Notes: generated by a model not told the origin, from the letters alone. DNA of 64,000 bases from Weissella bombi (GCF_900094835.1 NZ_FMAO01000005.1:1-64000), one strand, 5' to 3'; counted from the first letter of the stretch, positions 45,945 to 55,070 are shown. Translations and numbers: made by a program.

Positions 45945-47231
45945 TTATTGATAGTGCTTATCTAAACGAAGCATGTCCGTATAAGTCTCACGTTCTACAA
46001 CCAATTGGTCTTTGCCATCTTCAACAAAGACAACAGCCGGACGTGGATTGCGATTATAATTTGAAGCCATTGAATAACCGTAAGCACCGGTTGCCAACAC
46101 TGCTAGAACATCCCCTGGTTTCGTCTGTGGTAACGCTTGTTCCCAAACTAACACATCCCCAGATTCACAATATTTACCAGCTACTCGAACCACCTGCTCA
46201 GACGGTGCTGATGGATTGTTTGCTAACACAGCTTCATACTTTGCTTCATATAATGCTGGGCGAATATTGTCACCCATACCACCATCAACAGACAGGTAAC
46301 TACGAATACCGGGCACATCTTTTCTTGACCCAATCGTATATAGATTATAACCAGCAGGTCCTACAATTGCTCGTCCTGGCTCAATCCAAATTGTTGGCAT
46401 TGTCATACCATATGCAGTGGTTTTTTCAGTAATCGTATCAATAATTGCCTCAACAAATTCAGTTGCAGGTAATGGTTGATCTTCTTTCGTATAACGAATA
46501 CCAAACCCACCACCTGTATTGATAACTTGTGGTTCAAAGCCCCACTCATGAACCAAATCAACTAACTTGGTAGCGGCCATCTGAAAACCAGTAACATCAA
46601 AGATTTGCGAACCAATGTGAGCCGAAACTCCTAATACATTCAAATAAGGATCAGCTAATGTTTGTGCCAACGCCTGCTGGGCTTGACCACTATTAACATC
46701 AAAACCAAACTTACTATCAGTTTGACCCGTTGAAATATAGTCGTGTGTATGAGCTTCAACACCTGGCGTAATACGCAACAAAACATTTTGCTTTTGGTTA
46801 CGCTCTGCTAATAAATCATGTAATAGATTAATCTCATAGAAATTATCTAAAATAATAGTTCCCAAACCATTATCAATAGCCATCCCTAATTCTTCAGCTG
46901 ATTTATTATTACCATTGAAAGAAACATTGGCCATTGGGAAATTAGCGGCTAATGCCGTTTGAATTTCACCACCAGAAACAACATCCAAATGAATGTCTTC
47001 CTGCGCAGCAACTTCATACATTGCCACTGTTGCAAATGCCTTTGAAGCATATGAAACGGCATAATCTATGTGGCGGTTAATAAAAACCGTCTTAAAAGCG
47101 CGCATTTGGTTCCGAATACTATTTACATCGTATACATACAATGGTGTTTGATACTTTTGTGCCAATGATGTGGCGGTTACACCACCAATTGTTAGTTCAC
47201 CAGCTTGATTAACTTGATATGGTACTGCCAT
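45945..47231 (-). CDS. lysA: Diaminopimelate decarboxylase
   Basis: 428 residues, AAAGGGG RBS. PLP Lys in [10 protein letters not shown] (~59-68), GGGFGIRY (~239-246), EPGRAIVG (~287-294), active-site Cys in GKYCESGDV (~350-358). It decarboxylates meso-DAP to L-lysine. Second gene of the operon, 12 bp after alr. Confidence 0.96.
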   Translation of the reverse strand: MAVPYQVNQAGELTIGGVTATSLAQKYQTPLYVYDVNSIRNQMRAFKTVFINRHIDYAVSYASKAFATVAMYEVAAQEDIHLDVVSGGEIQTALAANFPMANVSFNGNNKSAEELGMAIDNGLGTIILDNFYEINLLHDLLAERNQKQNVLLRITPGVEAHTHDYISTGQTDSKFGFDVNSGQAQQALAQTLADPYLNVLGVSAHIGSQIFDVTGFQMAATKLVDLVHEWGFEPQVINTGGGFGIRYTKEDQPLPATEFVEAIIDTITEKTTAYGMTMPTIWIEPGRAIVGPAGYNLYTIGSRKDVPGIRSYLSVDGGMGDNIRPALYEAKYEAVLANNPSAPSEQVVRVAGKYCESGDVLVWEQALPQTKPGDVLAVLATGAYGYSMASNYNRNPRPAVVFVEDGKDQLVVERETYTDMLRLDKHYQ

Positions 47232-47243
47232 AAATTTTCCCCT

Positions 47244-48359
47244 TTAATCTACGATTACACGCATTAAGCGTTCTTGTAAGCCAGTCGCAACAACCCATGG
47301 TGCTAATGAAACATGTTGTGCAACATCTTCTAGTGTATTTTCATATTGTCCTTGTTGACCAATAATCGTGACGGTTGTGCCAACTGGTAGCTCTTCCGGC
47401 AATGAAATCATCATTTGATCCATTGCTAAGTTACCAACAATAGGTGCCTTTTGACCATTTACTAATACCTCAAAACCCTTTAACGGTCTTGGCAACCCAT
47501 CAGCATATCCAATTGGCAGAGTACCAATCCACTCGCCTTCCTGAGTATGGTACGTATGACCATAACTAATTGCTGCATTGGCAGGCATTTTTTTAACATA
47601 AATCAATTCTGTTTCTAATGTTAATACTGGTTTTAAATAATTATCTGGTAATACTGACCCTCTTGAAGGTTCCATACCATATATCACCGTACCTGCTCGA
47701 ATATAATCAGTTGGTATTTCATCGGCATGATATAATGCTGCACCTGAGTTTGCTAAATGAACCATTGGTGGCATTGGCAAATCATCTGTTAATGTATGCC
47801 AATTAGCCAACTGTTCATGAAAATAATCATTATTCAATGAATCAGCTTCCGCAAAGTGTGTCATGATACTTTGATATATAAATGGCGTTTCGGATTGTTG
47901 TAGATACGTTATTGCCTCAGCCAACTCATCACGTTCTCTAAAACCAATTCGACCCATACCGGTATCAACACCCAAATTAACTTGTAGTGGATTAGCGGTT
48001 GCGCCAAGGTTATCAGCTGCTTGCCTTAACCATGCTACATCACTAACGGTTGCAATCAGATCATTATCTGCCATTAACTTAGCATATTGCGGTAAAGTAA
48101 TGCCTAAAATTAGAATTGGTACGGTAATCCCGACTTGGCGTAATGCTAATGCTTCGTCCAAAACAGCAACTGCTAAACCATCGACGCCACCCTTAATTGC
48201 TGCTTGTGCCATTGTTTGTAGTCCAAAACCATAAGCATTGGCCTTTACTGCTAGGAACATAAACTTAGCGCCACTCATCTCCCTCGTAACAGTGACATTA
48301 TGCGTAATTGCAGATTTCGAAATCTTAATTTTAGTTGGTCTTGTTATTGCTACTACCAT
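47244..48359 (-). CDS. alr: Alanine-racemase-family protein heading the lysine operon
   Basis: 371 residues from ATG 48359 (AGGGG upstream; the frame extends to 48392 without RBS). PLP Lys in FLAVKANAYGFGL (~35-47), second catalytic Tyr in AISYGHTYHTQEG (~260-272), MGRIGFR (~136). Alr normally makes D-Ala for peptidoglycan. First in the riboswitch-controlled lysine operon, next to lysA, while no dapF is seen here. It may therefore have a different or broader substrate; staphylococcal dap operons carry a similar alr2 next to lysA. Confidence 0.92.
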   Translation of the reverse strand: MVVAITRPTKIKISKSAITHNVTVTREMSGAKFMFLAVKANAYGFGLQTMAQAAIKGGVDGLAVAVLDEALALRQVGITVPILILGITLPQYAKLMADNDLIATVSDVAWLRQAADNLGATANPLQVNLGVDTGMGRIGFRERDELAEAITYLQQSETPFIYQSIMTHFAEADSLNNDYFHEQLANWHTLTDDLPMPPMVHLANSGAALYHADEIPTDYIRAGTVIYGMEPSRGSVLPDNYLKPVLTLETELIYVKKMPANAAISYGHTYHTQEGEWIGTLPIGYADGLPRPLKGFEVLVNGQKAPIVGNLAMDQMMISLPEELPVGTTVTIIGQQGQYENTLEDVAQHVSLAPWVVATGLQERLMRVIVD

Positions 48360-48397
48360 GTTTTGAACCCCTATTTTCAATTTCTGACACAAAAAAA

Positions 48398-48430
48398 CCG
48401 GTCGACAGGCACCACTGCACTGTCAACCGG
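48398..48430 (-). terminator. Riboswitch-controlled terminator before alr
   Basis: CCGGTTGACAG pairs with CTGTCGACCGG (one G-U type mismatch) around an 11-nt loop, followed on the minus strand by seven T. It lies between the lysine aptamer and the alr RBS. Confidence 0.92.
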
Positions 48431-48439
48431 ACATAAATT

Positions 48440-48622
48440 CATTCCATAAGACTGTGACAATAGCTCCCCGCTTACTAGCGACAGTCTAATAGCTGTTAAC
48501 TATCATCCCAACAATTCAAACTGCACTATTTGAATCACTTCGGCAACCGCTCCTTTTACTTAATTTCTTCACCTGTGCAGGCTCCATTAAGCGACTCTTA
48601 TTGGTTGCAACCTCTATTAATC
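48440..48622 (-). ncRNA. Lysine riboswitch (L box)
   Basis: On the minus strand the L-box blocks appear in order: AGAGGTTGCAACC, AATAAGAGT, AAAAGGAGCGGTTGCCGAAGT, GGGATGATAG, AGCGGGGAGCTATTGTC and CTTATGGAATG, matching known lysine aptamers. With the following terminator it should shut off alr-lysA-dapH-dapL-dapA-dapB-patA-asd when lysine is plentiful. Confidence 0.96.
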
Positions 48623-48636
48623 ATTAACGTATCATT

Positions 48637-48665
48637 AGAATATATTAATTTTTGTGTCATGTCAA
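48637..48665 (-). promoter_or_regulatory. alr: Promoter of lysine operon leader
   Basis: -35 TTGACA (48660-48665), 17-bp spacer, -10 TATTCT (48637-48642) on the minus strand, just before the L box. Confidence 0.8.
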
Positions 48666-48668
48666 CAC

Positions 48669-48697
48669 TTGACATTAATCTTTTTTTCACTTTTAAT
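48669..48697 (+). promoter_or_regulatory. lysC: Aspartokinase promoter
   Basis: -35 TTGACA (48669-48674), 17-bp spacer, -10 TTTAAT (48692-48697). Its -35 and that of the divergent lysine operon form the palindrome TGTCAACACTTGACA (48660-48674). No riboswitch fits in the short leader. Confidence 0.75.
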
Positions 48698-48731
48698 TAG
48701 TGCCAATTAGAATTTTATTTGGAGGAAAAAA

Positions 48732-50087
48732 ATGAAAGTTGTAAAATTTGGTGGTTCATCCCTCGCAACTGGTGAGCAAGTACAAAAAGTTTTTAACATC
48801 ATCCAAGCCGATGAAAATCGTAAAGTCGTTGTTGTATCAGCACCTGGTAAGCGTTTCAGTGGTGACATCAAGGTAACTGATTTACTAAAAACATATGCTG
48901 ATCAAACCATTGCTGGTGAAGATATCACAGATATTTTGTTAACTATTTTAAATCGTTACCAAGATATTGCTCAATATTTTGGATTAGAAGAAAATAAGAT
49001 TATTCCTCAAATAAAGCGCCAGTTAATACAATTAAATCGCGTGCATTATCCTTCATTTGACCACTTATACGCTGCCTTCATGGGACATGGTGAACTACTC
49101 AATGCACAACTAATTGCTTGTATCCTACAAGCAATTGGTCAACCGGCTGTTTTTGTGTCACCCATGGACTTGGGGATGGTAGTTAGTGGCTCACCTCGTG
49201 CCGCTCGCTTAGATCCAACTAGCTATGAACGCATGCACAATTTTCAATATGACCCAAATAAATTATTAATTGTTCCTGGTTTTATCACATATACCAATGA
49301 TGGTTATGCAGCCACTTTTAGTCGAGGTGGTTCTGACATCACAGGTGCAATTTTAGCACGGGGATTGCACGCCGATTTGTATGAAAATTTCACTGATGTT
49401 TCAGCAATTTACTCTGTCAATCCGGGCATCGTCACTAATCCTAAATCAATTGAAAGAATGACTTACAGAGAGATGCGTGAACTTTCATATGCCGGCTTCG
49501 CAGTTTTCCACGATGAAGCCATTATTCCTGTTATCGAGGCAAATATACCAATTAATGTTAAAAACACTAATGACCCTGAAGCCCCGGGCACAATGATTGT
49601 GCCTAATCAAGCAATTACACCCACTTCACCAGTAACTGGGATTGCAAACGACGATCGTTTTGCAGCACTTTATTTACACCGTTATTTGCTTAACCGTGAA
49701 GTTGGTTTTACATTGAAAATTTTACAAATTCTCGCATCATACAATGTCAGTTATGAACATATGCCTTCTGGAATTGATGACATGACAATCATCTTTGATA
49801 AGTCTCAATTATCTCCCACTATTAAGGCCCATATTAGCCATGATTTGTATCAAACAATTGCTCCCGATGAGCTTGAATGGCTTGATGATTACGCCATTAT
49901 TATGGTGGTCGGTGAAGGTATGCAAAAAAATATTGGTACCTTAACAAAGATCACAGCTGCTTTAGCCGAGGCCAATATTAACTTACCGATGGTTAATCAA
50001 GGTGCTTCGCAAATTTCAACGATGCTCGGTGTACCAGTTGATAAGATGAAGCAAGCCGTTCAAGTTATTTATGACGCTGTTTTTTAA
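48732..50087 (+). CDS. lysC: Aspartate kinase
   Basis: 451 residues, GGAGG RBS. KVVKFGGSSLATGEQV (2-17), kinase domain with FSRGGSDITGAILA (~197-210), then two C-terminal ACT domains (~310-450) for feedback control. It phosphorylates aspartate, first step to lysine/threonine/methionine. Transcribed away from the lysine-riboswitch operon and not under that riboswitch, so it may be kept on for other branches. It resembles the LAB class with a long N-terminal helical insertion. Confidence 0.95.
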   Translation: MKVVKFGGSSLATGEQVQKVFNIIQADENRKVVVVSAPGKRFSGDIKVTDLLKTYADQTIAGEDITDILLTILNRYQDIAQYFGLEENKIIPQIKRQLIQLNRVHYPSFDHLYAAFMGHGELLNAQLIACILQAIGQPAVFVSPMDLGMVVSGSPRAARLDPTSYERMHNFQYDPNKLLIVPGFITYTNDGYAATFSRGGSDITGAILARGLHADLYENFTDVSAIYSVNPGIVTNPKSIERMTYREMRELSYAGFAVFHDEAIIPVIEANIPINVKNTNDPEAPGTMIVPNQAITPTSPVTGIANDDRFAALYLHRYLLNREVGFTLKILQILASYNVSYEHMPSGIDDMTIIFDKSQLSPTIKAHISHDLYQTIAPDELEWLDDYAIIMVVGEGMQKNIGTLTKITAALAEANINLPMVNQGASQISTMLGVPVDKMKQAVQVIYDAVF

Positions 50088-50104
50088 AAAAATTATTTAA
50101 TATT

Positions 50105-50147
50105 AAAAGGACATCAATTCACAATTTTATGAATCGATGTCCTTTTT
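50105..50147. terminator. Bidirectional terminator after lysC
   Basis: AAAAGGACATC pairs with GATGTCCTTTT, extended by ATTCA/TGAAT, with T-rich tails on both sides. Shared by lysC and the converging 340-residue gene. Confidence 0.9.
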
Positions 50148-50159
50148 AATATTTTTATT

Positions 50160-51182
50160 CTAAAATTTATTTTTAGCAAAATTACGTAACTCTGATTCTA
50201 ACCCAGCATGACGATTGGCAGGTTTCACATCTAATGATTGATGAATTTGTCCACCTGCATTTGCATAATTAGTTGATTCAGTATTAGCAATCATCTGTAA
50301 TTCAGCCAATGAATAATCTGTTGTTACATCAGAAAACATGAGCGCACCACGTTTTGTGACCGTTTCATGTGCCTCCAACGCTGTCCACATTGATACTAAT
50401 TCGCCTTGACCATCAAAAATTAATTCTAAGTGATAACCCGGCATTGCCATCTTTACATTACTTTTATCAGCAACACCACGGTTATGGAAATCAGCCTTCG
50501 GATATGAAACTGGTGTACCCGTTAACTGTACAATACCTTCCGCAACATCTTCTTGTTTCAAACTATCACGTTGTATTAAATCAACCACTGGTTTGCTTAA
50601 ATAGTAGCGTAACTGATTGTCGATCACTTTATCTAGTTGACGGCTAGTTTCATATTTAGAATTAATTCCGTTCCATGCATGGTGCTTTAAGCGCATCATA
50701 AACGCAACTTGCTTAACAAATTCTAGATAGTCTTGTACTTCCGCCATATTTTCAACATGCAAATAATATAAATCAGCATTTTGATTTTCATTTCTAGTTG
50801 GCCAATTACCTAATTTAGTCATTTTAACGAAATTTGTTGAACCAACTGTCATCCCCAAAATACTATACAACATCTCTAATCGATCAGTTGCTGGCGTACC
50901 ACCACGATGAAAACCGGCCACATACATTTTCGTAAATAAAGCTGAACCAACACGGTGTGCTTGGGACCACGCTGTTGATAGTACATCCTGCATGGTCTCG
51001 TCGCTTAATTGCTCATTATCAAAAATTTCGTCAACATAAGCTGCAATTGATTTTGGTAGCCAACCATCATTCACGAGATGCGTAGTTTGTGTTGATAAAG
51101 TTGCTGTCATTAATGTCCGGCGCTTATCCACCTTCTTGGGCGACTTTATTAATTCTCGCGTTCGTTTAAACAATCCTGTCAT
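50160..51182 (-). CDS. Unrecognised 340-residue protein
   Basis: GGAGG RBS, ATG 51182. Basic N-terminus (LFKRTRELIKSPKKVDKRR, ~4-22), otherwise soluble, with no signal peptide and no transmembrane helix. Recognisable blocks are AGFHRGGTPATDRLEMLYSILGMTVG (in pieces, ~88-113) and a C-terminal helical part. Some resemblance in feel to DUF3114-type LAB proteins, but I cannot confirm it. Single gene, converging with lysC. Confidence 0.75.
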   Translation of the reverse strand: MTGLFKRTRELIKSPKKVDKRRTLMTATLSTQTTHLVNDGWLPKSIAAYVDEIFDNEQLSDETMQDVLSTAWSQAHRVGSALFTKMYVAGFHRGGTPATDRLEMLYSILGMTVGSTNFVKMTKLGNWPTRNENQNADLYYLHVENMAEVQDYLEFVKQVAFMMRLKHHAWNGINSKYETSRQLDKVIDNQLRYYLSKPVVDLIQRDSLKQEDVAEGIVQLTGTPVSYPKADFHNRGVADKSNVKMAMPGYHLELIFDGQGELVSMWTALEAHETVTKRGALMFSDVTTDYSLAELQMIANTESTNYANAGGQIHQSLDVKPANRHAGLESELRNFAKNKF

Positions 51183-51221
51183 TCTAAAATGACCTCCTCG
51201 CTACAAATAGCTTACCATATT

Positions 51222-52214
51222 TTACATTAACGGTGCCGTTGAAGACCGAGTAATTAATTTTGTGTCAAATGCTGTGACCTGACGCGTCATATCCGGTTCT
51301 TTAATACGTTCGATAACCGTCTTTATTGCTGCCTTAACTACTAGATCCACCGGTTGTTGTACCGTTGTTAATGCTGGTGTAAAAAACTCAGCATAATCTG
51401 TATCATCATAACCAACAACAGACATATCTTCAGGCACTCGAATACCATGGGCTGTTAACCCAGATATCAATCCAACCGCTAATTCATCATTTAAAGCAAA
51501 AGCGGCTGTAGCCTGCGTAATTGAAACAGCCATCGCAGCAGCACGACCAGCATGCTTAGTTAAATTACGAGTCGTCACTTCACTAATTTTTGCACCTGCG
51601 GCTAACATCGTTTCTTTAAATGCAGCCGTTCGATACAATAAATTATCAGTGTAAAGTTGATTACCCAACAACACAACGTGCTTATGACCCAAGTCTAACA
51701 AATGTTGCGCTACTAAACGACCCCCAACTTTATCTGATGCGTAAACAGCATCAGCATCAGCTAGTTCATCATGATTTTCTAATACAACCATCGCAATGCC
51801 ACGTTTTTTTAAACTTTGAGAAATCGCAACTGGTTCTGTTAATTGACTAACCACAATAATACCATGAGCGCCTGAATTAACCAGTGTTTCAATGGCTTGA
51901 TCAGCTGCATGACGCTCGGCCGTCATAATTGATAACGACGTATTTTCAGGCAAATATTCTTGCATTTTTTGCACAATATTGCCAAAAAATTGAATCTGTA
52001 AACTTGGCACGACCACACCAATCAACATATTAGTGCCCTGCTTTAAACTACGTGCACTAGCATTTGGTACATAGCCAATTTCATCACGGGCAGCTAAAAC
52101 TTTTGCCTTCGTTTTCTCTGAAAAACGACTGCCCTTACCATTTAAAACTTGTGAAACAGTAGCAATGGATACACCAGCTAAACTGGCCACATCTCTAATT
52201 GAAACTTTCCCCAT
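51222..52214 (-). CDS. LacI-family transcriptional regulator
   Basis: 330 residues. HTH at the N-terminus (SIRDVASLAGVSIATVSQVLN, in the standard LacI position ~5-25, hinge ~46-60), then periplasmic-binding-protein-like sensor domain (~62-330). Closest in layout to RbsR/CcpA-type repressors. No sugar genes are adjacent, so the effector is unknown. It lies 39 bp before the 340-residue gene in the same direction. Confidence 0.92.
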   Translation of the reverse strand: MGKVSIRDVASLAGVSIATVSQVLNGKGSRFSEKTKAKVLAARDEIGYVPNASARSLKQGTNMLIGVVVPSLQIQFFGNIVQKMQEYLPENTSLSIMTAERHAADQAIETLVNSGAHGIIVVSQLTEPVAISQSLKKRGIAMVVLENHDELADADAVYASDKVGGRLVAQHLLDLGHKHVVLLGNQLYTDNLLYRTAAFKETMLAAGAKISEVTTRNLTKHAGRAAAMAVSITQATAAFALNDELAVGLISGLTAHGIRVPEDMSVVGYDDTDYAEFFTPALTTVQQPVDLVVKAAIKTVIERIKEPDMTRQVTAFDTKLITRSSTAPLM

Positions 52215-52379
52215 TTAAACACCTCTATTCCATAAAGTATATTGTAACGCAAATCGCCATGTCATTGACAACGATATATCATGGATTATTTTTTAAATTC
52301 AGATAACGTGTATTAAAACATTTTACCAACATTTAAACAATTTAAAAACCTTTTTACCTCATTTTATATAAAATGTCTG

Positions 52380-52407
52380 TTTACTTTAATCACAAGAGCA
52401 GTATAAT
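52380..52407 (+). promoter_or_regulatory. folT: folT promoter
   Basis: -35 TTTACT (52380-52385), 16-bp spacer, -10 TATAAT (52402-52407), about 20 bp before the THF aptamer. Confidence 0.65.
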
Positions 52408-52426
52408 ATTAATTTGTAAGTCACAC

Positions 52427-52515
52427 AGGGTAGATTAAGATGCGTCAAGTGCTGTGGAAACGGAATGTGGGCCACGGACGAAGGATTTCCCGCGATATCT
52501 TAATCACATTCACTG
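52427..52515 (+). ncRNA. Tetrahydrofolate (THF) riboswitch
   Basis: The THF aptamer blocks appear in order: AGGGTAGA, TGCGTCAAGTG, CGGAATGT, GGACGAAGG, CCGCGATA, and the closing ATCTTAATCACATTC, which pairs back to the 5' side (GATTAAGAT). It lies directly upstream of a FolT-type transporter gene. Confidence 0.93.
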
Positions 52516-52528
52516 TAACAAGTGAAAC

Positions 52529-52547
52529 CCTCCAATATCAAAGGAGG
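52529..52547 (+). promoter_or_regulatory. folT: Anti-Shine-Dalgarno hairpin of THF riboswitch
   Basis: CCTCC (52529-52533) can pair with the RBS GGAGG (52543-52547) across a 9-nt loop. No T-run follows, so control is probably at translation initiation rather than termination. Confidence 0.7.
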
Positions 52548-52556
52548 TGTTTTCAA

Positions 52557-53096
52557 ATGAAAACATTAGCATATGGATTACCACGATTACGCACAAAGCA
52601 GTTAGCATTGTTAGGCATTTTAATGGCCTTACAACTTGTCATTAGCCGCTTCTCACTCGGGACAGCAACACTTAAAGTTGGTTTTACCTTCTTGATTGTC
52701 GGCATCATTGCCAAATGGTACGGCCCCTATTGGGGGATGCTGGTTGCTACTGTTATGGATGTTATTAGCAGCTTAATGAATGGCTATGGCTACTTTTGGG
52801 GCTTTACCATTTCAGCAATTGTTGCTGCTGGTATTTATGGTTTTTCATTTTATGGTCGCCAAACGATTTCTTGGTTGCGCCTGATTATTACCGTTTTCTT
52901 AGTATTACTCATCGTCAACGTTATGCTTAATACATTATGGGTGACAATGATTGGTAATATTCATAATATGCAAACCATTATGTCATTGCTTTGGTTGCGT
53001 ATTATCAAACAAGTTATTTTCTGGCCAATCCAGAGTATTCTATTATATTTTTTGCTTAATAATAAAACAATTGAAGAAGTACATCGTAAAATTTAA
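52557..53096 (+). CDS. folT: Folate ECF transporter S component
   Basis: 179 residues from ATG 52557 (AAAGGAGG RBS). Six transmembrane helices; RFSLGTATLKVGFTFLIVGIIA (in pieces, ~33-54) and KWYGPYWGMLVATVMDVI are FolT-like. It binds folate and shares the EcfAA'T module encoded elsewhere. The THF riboswitch just upstream supports the assignment. The in-frame extension to 52440 runs through the aptamer and is rejected. Confidence 0.93.
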   Translation: MKTLAYGLPRLRTKQLALLGILMALQLVISRFSLGTATLKVGFTFLIVGIIAKWYGPYWGMLVATVMDVISSLMNGYGYFWGFTISAIVAAGIYGFSFYGRQTISWLRLIITVFLVLLIVNVMLNTLWVTMIGNIHNMQTIMSLLWLRIIKQVIFWPIQSILLYFLLNNKTIEEVHRKI

Positions 53097-53102
53097 TAAC
53101 AG

Positions 53103-53150
53103 AAGGGACAGCAATCTTACCATTATCATGGTGAAATTGCTGTCCCTTTT
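53103..53150 (+). terminator. folT: folT terminator
   Basis: 13-bp stem AAGGGACAGCAAT with its complement around an inner ACCA/TGGT hairpin, then TTTTG. Confidence 0.88.
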
Positions 53151-53222
53151 GTTTATATTACAAATTTATAAATCCATCAAAATTACTAATTATAGAAATT
53201 AGAAATTGCTTTTAACCTATTA

Positions 53223-53537
53223 TTAGTAACTTCGATGAACAGTAAAACCACTATTACAACACGCTGCTTCAAATGCATTAGCAAACTTATTACGCACATC
53301 AGGCGTTGCAAATACCAACTTTGTCTCTGTATAAATATCACCACAACCAACTCGATACACACAACTGTCATACACTTGACCAACATATACCTCAGGCTGA
53401 CATGACCTTGTGTTTTCTAATGCAGTAACTAATTCTTTAACAAGGTAATCCGGAATATCTCGTGTATTCTTCAATAAATGATGAATAATTGCACAACTCG
53501 TTAACCTGTTATTACCACTTGCCGTCGTTAGTACCAT
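53223..53537 (-). CDS. Small unrecognised Cys-containing protein
   Basis: 104 residues, GGGAGG RBS. Six cysteines (one in a CGD context, and a C-C pair near the C-terminus in EAACCNSGF). No signal peptide or membrane helix. The family is not recognised. It is divergent from the DtxR-type regulator gene across 181 bp and has no clear terminator of its own. Confidence 0.65.
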   Translation of the reverse strand: MVLTTASGNNRLTSCAIIHHLLKNTRDIPDYLVKELVTALENTRSCQPEVYVGQVYDSCVYRVGCGDIYTETKLVFATPDVRNKFANAFEAACCNSGFTVHRSY

Positions 53538-53670
53538 ACTTATCCTCCCATTTCCACAACAATAATTAACAACTAAACAAACTTATATTTTCATCATAAC
53601 TAATTATTTTTGTTTTATCAAGTACACGACAATGTTCATTCTAGAAAAAATTATCATCAAAAAAATATGT

Positions 53671-53676
53671 TATAAT
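53671..53676 (+). promoter_or_regulatory. Extended -10 of metalloregulator gene
   Basis: TGTTATAAT (TATAAT at 53671-53676), an extended -10, 43 bp before the regulator ATG. Confidence 0.5.
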
Positions 53677-53718
53677 TAATACCATTAACCAATACATAAA
53701 ACGAGGAATTTTTACATT

Positions 53719-54375
53719 ATGACCGAATCCATTTCTAAAACACAGTATCTGCAAACAATATTAGAATTAAGCGGTGGCGATGAATCAACAAAAATTTCAA
53801 ATAACCAAATTGCTGAACACTTAAATGTCACCCCTTCTTCCGTATCAAATATGCTAGCAAAGCTACAAGAAGCTGGTGAAGTTGACGTTGTTCCTTACTA
53901 CGGCGTTACCCTTACAAAACCCGGTCGTGCAACTGCTTTACGTTTAATCCGTTCACATCGTTTAATTGAAACATTCGGTGCTACTAAGTTGGGCCTATCA
54001 ATTTCTGAAGCACATTCAAATGCCGATAACCTCGATCATGATGCCGATGACCAATTCATTAACGCCCTTGATAAATATTTAGGATTCCCAAAATTAAGCC
54101 CACATGGTCTAGTTATTCCCGATATTGAACATCACTACTCACCAAAGTCACTACGTTCCCTACGTGAAGCTAATGATGGTGAAACGATTACAATTAATAG
54201 TTTCACAGAAGATTTAGAATTACTACAATACACGGAAACATTACACTTAGGTCTTAACACTGTCTGGACAATTAAAGAACGTTTACCATTTGAGGGTCCA
54301 TTAGTATTAGTATCCGATGATGCAACCTTACAGGTAACCCAGCATGCGGCTGACTTCATTTATGTAAATGATTAA
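53719..54375 (+). CDS. DtxR/MntR-family metal-dependent regulator
   Basis: 218 residues. Winged helix ~5-65 (KISNNQIAEHLNVTPSSVSNMLAKL, in pieces), dimerisation/metal domain ~70-140 with SHRLIETF (His, Glu) and EAHSNADNLDH (His, Asp, Asp, His), and a C-terminal SH3/FeoA-like domain ~150-218. Metal ligands are conserved in kind but the usual Glu/Cys positions are Asp and the N-terminal Asp/Met ligand is Gln (TQYL). Likely Mn2+/Fe2+ sensor for genes such as mntH. Confidence 0.9.
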   Translation: MTESISKTQYLQTILELSGGDESTKISNNQIAEHLNVTPSSVSNMLAKLQEAGEVDVVPYYGVTLTKPGRATALRLIRSHRLIETFGATKLGLSISEAHSNADNLDHDADDQFINALDKYLGFPKLSPHGLVIPDIEHHYSPKSLRSLREANDGETITINSFTEDLELLQYTETLHLGLNTVWTIKERLPFEGPLVLVSDDATLQVTQHAADFIYVND

Positions 54376-54394
54376 ATTTTATAATAAACTATAA

Positions 54395-54432
54395 AAAACT
54401 GACGTTACACATGTATGTAACGTCAGTTTTTT
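54395..54432. terminator. Bidirectional terminator between metalloregulator and rex
   Basis: AAAACTGACGTTACA pairs with TGTAACGTCAGTTTT (perfect 14-15 bp), T-runs on both strands. Confidence 0.92.
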
Positions 54433-54434
54433 GT

Positions 54435-55070
54435 TTATTTGTCTCCAAAATTATTGATAAAGTACAACAATGTTTGAAGCTCATTTGTAAGGTCCACGTT
54501 TTGTACACGAATGTTACTTGGCACATCTAAACGTAATGGCGTGAAATTAAGGATACCACGAATACCTGCACTAGCTAAACGCTTAGCAACATCTTGTGCA
54601 ACGTCTGCCGGTACGGTGACAATTGCAACATCAATTCGTTGATCCATAATTTGTGTTTCCAAATCATCAAGACTATATACTGGAATACCTGATTGAATGG
54701 TATTCACAATTTCCGGATTAATATCAAATGCCGCCGCAATACGTGCATTTGAACTTTGATGGAAATTAAAGTTTAATAGTGCTTGGCCTAGATTACCAAC
54801 CCCAACTAATGCAACAGAAGCCAATGTATCTTGGTTCAAAATTTCACCAAAGAAATTCATCAAAGCTTCAACATCATAACCATAACCACGCTTACCAAGC
54901 GCCCCAAAATAAGAAAAATCGCGTCGAATTGTTGCGGCATCAAACTTTACCGCTTCAGATAATTCATTTGATGAAACGCGAACAGTCCCAGAATCAAGTA
55001 ACAACTTCAAATAACGATAGTAAATTGGCAATCGCTTTGCCGTTGCTCTAGGAATATCATGTTCAACCAT
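54435..55070 (-). CDS. rex: Redox-sensing repressor Rex
   Basis: 211 residues, GAGG RBS. N-terminal winged helix ([36 protein letters not shown] in pieces, ~14-57), Rossmann NADH domain with [12 protein letters not shown] (~87-98), C-terminal domain-swapped helix ([12 protein letters not shown]). It represses fermentation/NADH-oxidation genes when NADH is low. Upstream DNA carries Rex-like half sites and a cre-like sequence. Confidence 0.96.
   Translation of the reverse strand: MVEHDIPRATAKRLPIYYRYLKLLLDSGTVRVSSNELSEAVKFDAATIRRDFSYFGALGKRGYGYDVEALMNFFGEILNQDTLASVALVGVGNLGQALLNFNFHQSSNARIAAAFDINPEIVNTIQSGIPVYSLDDLETQIMDQRIDVAIVTVPADVAQDVAKRLASAGIRGILNFTPLRLDVPSNIRVQNVDLTNELQTLLYFINNFGDK

Noticed and set aside
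52440-52556. N-terminal extension of folT
   Set aside because: It overlaps the THF aptamer, and the FolT start is at ATG 52557 with AAAGGAGG.
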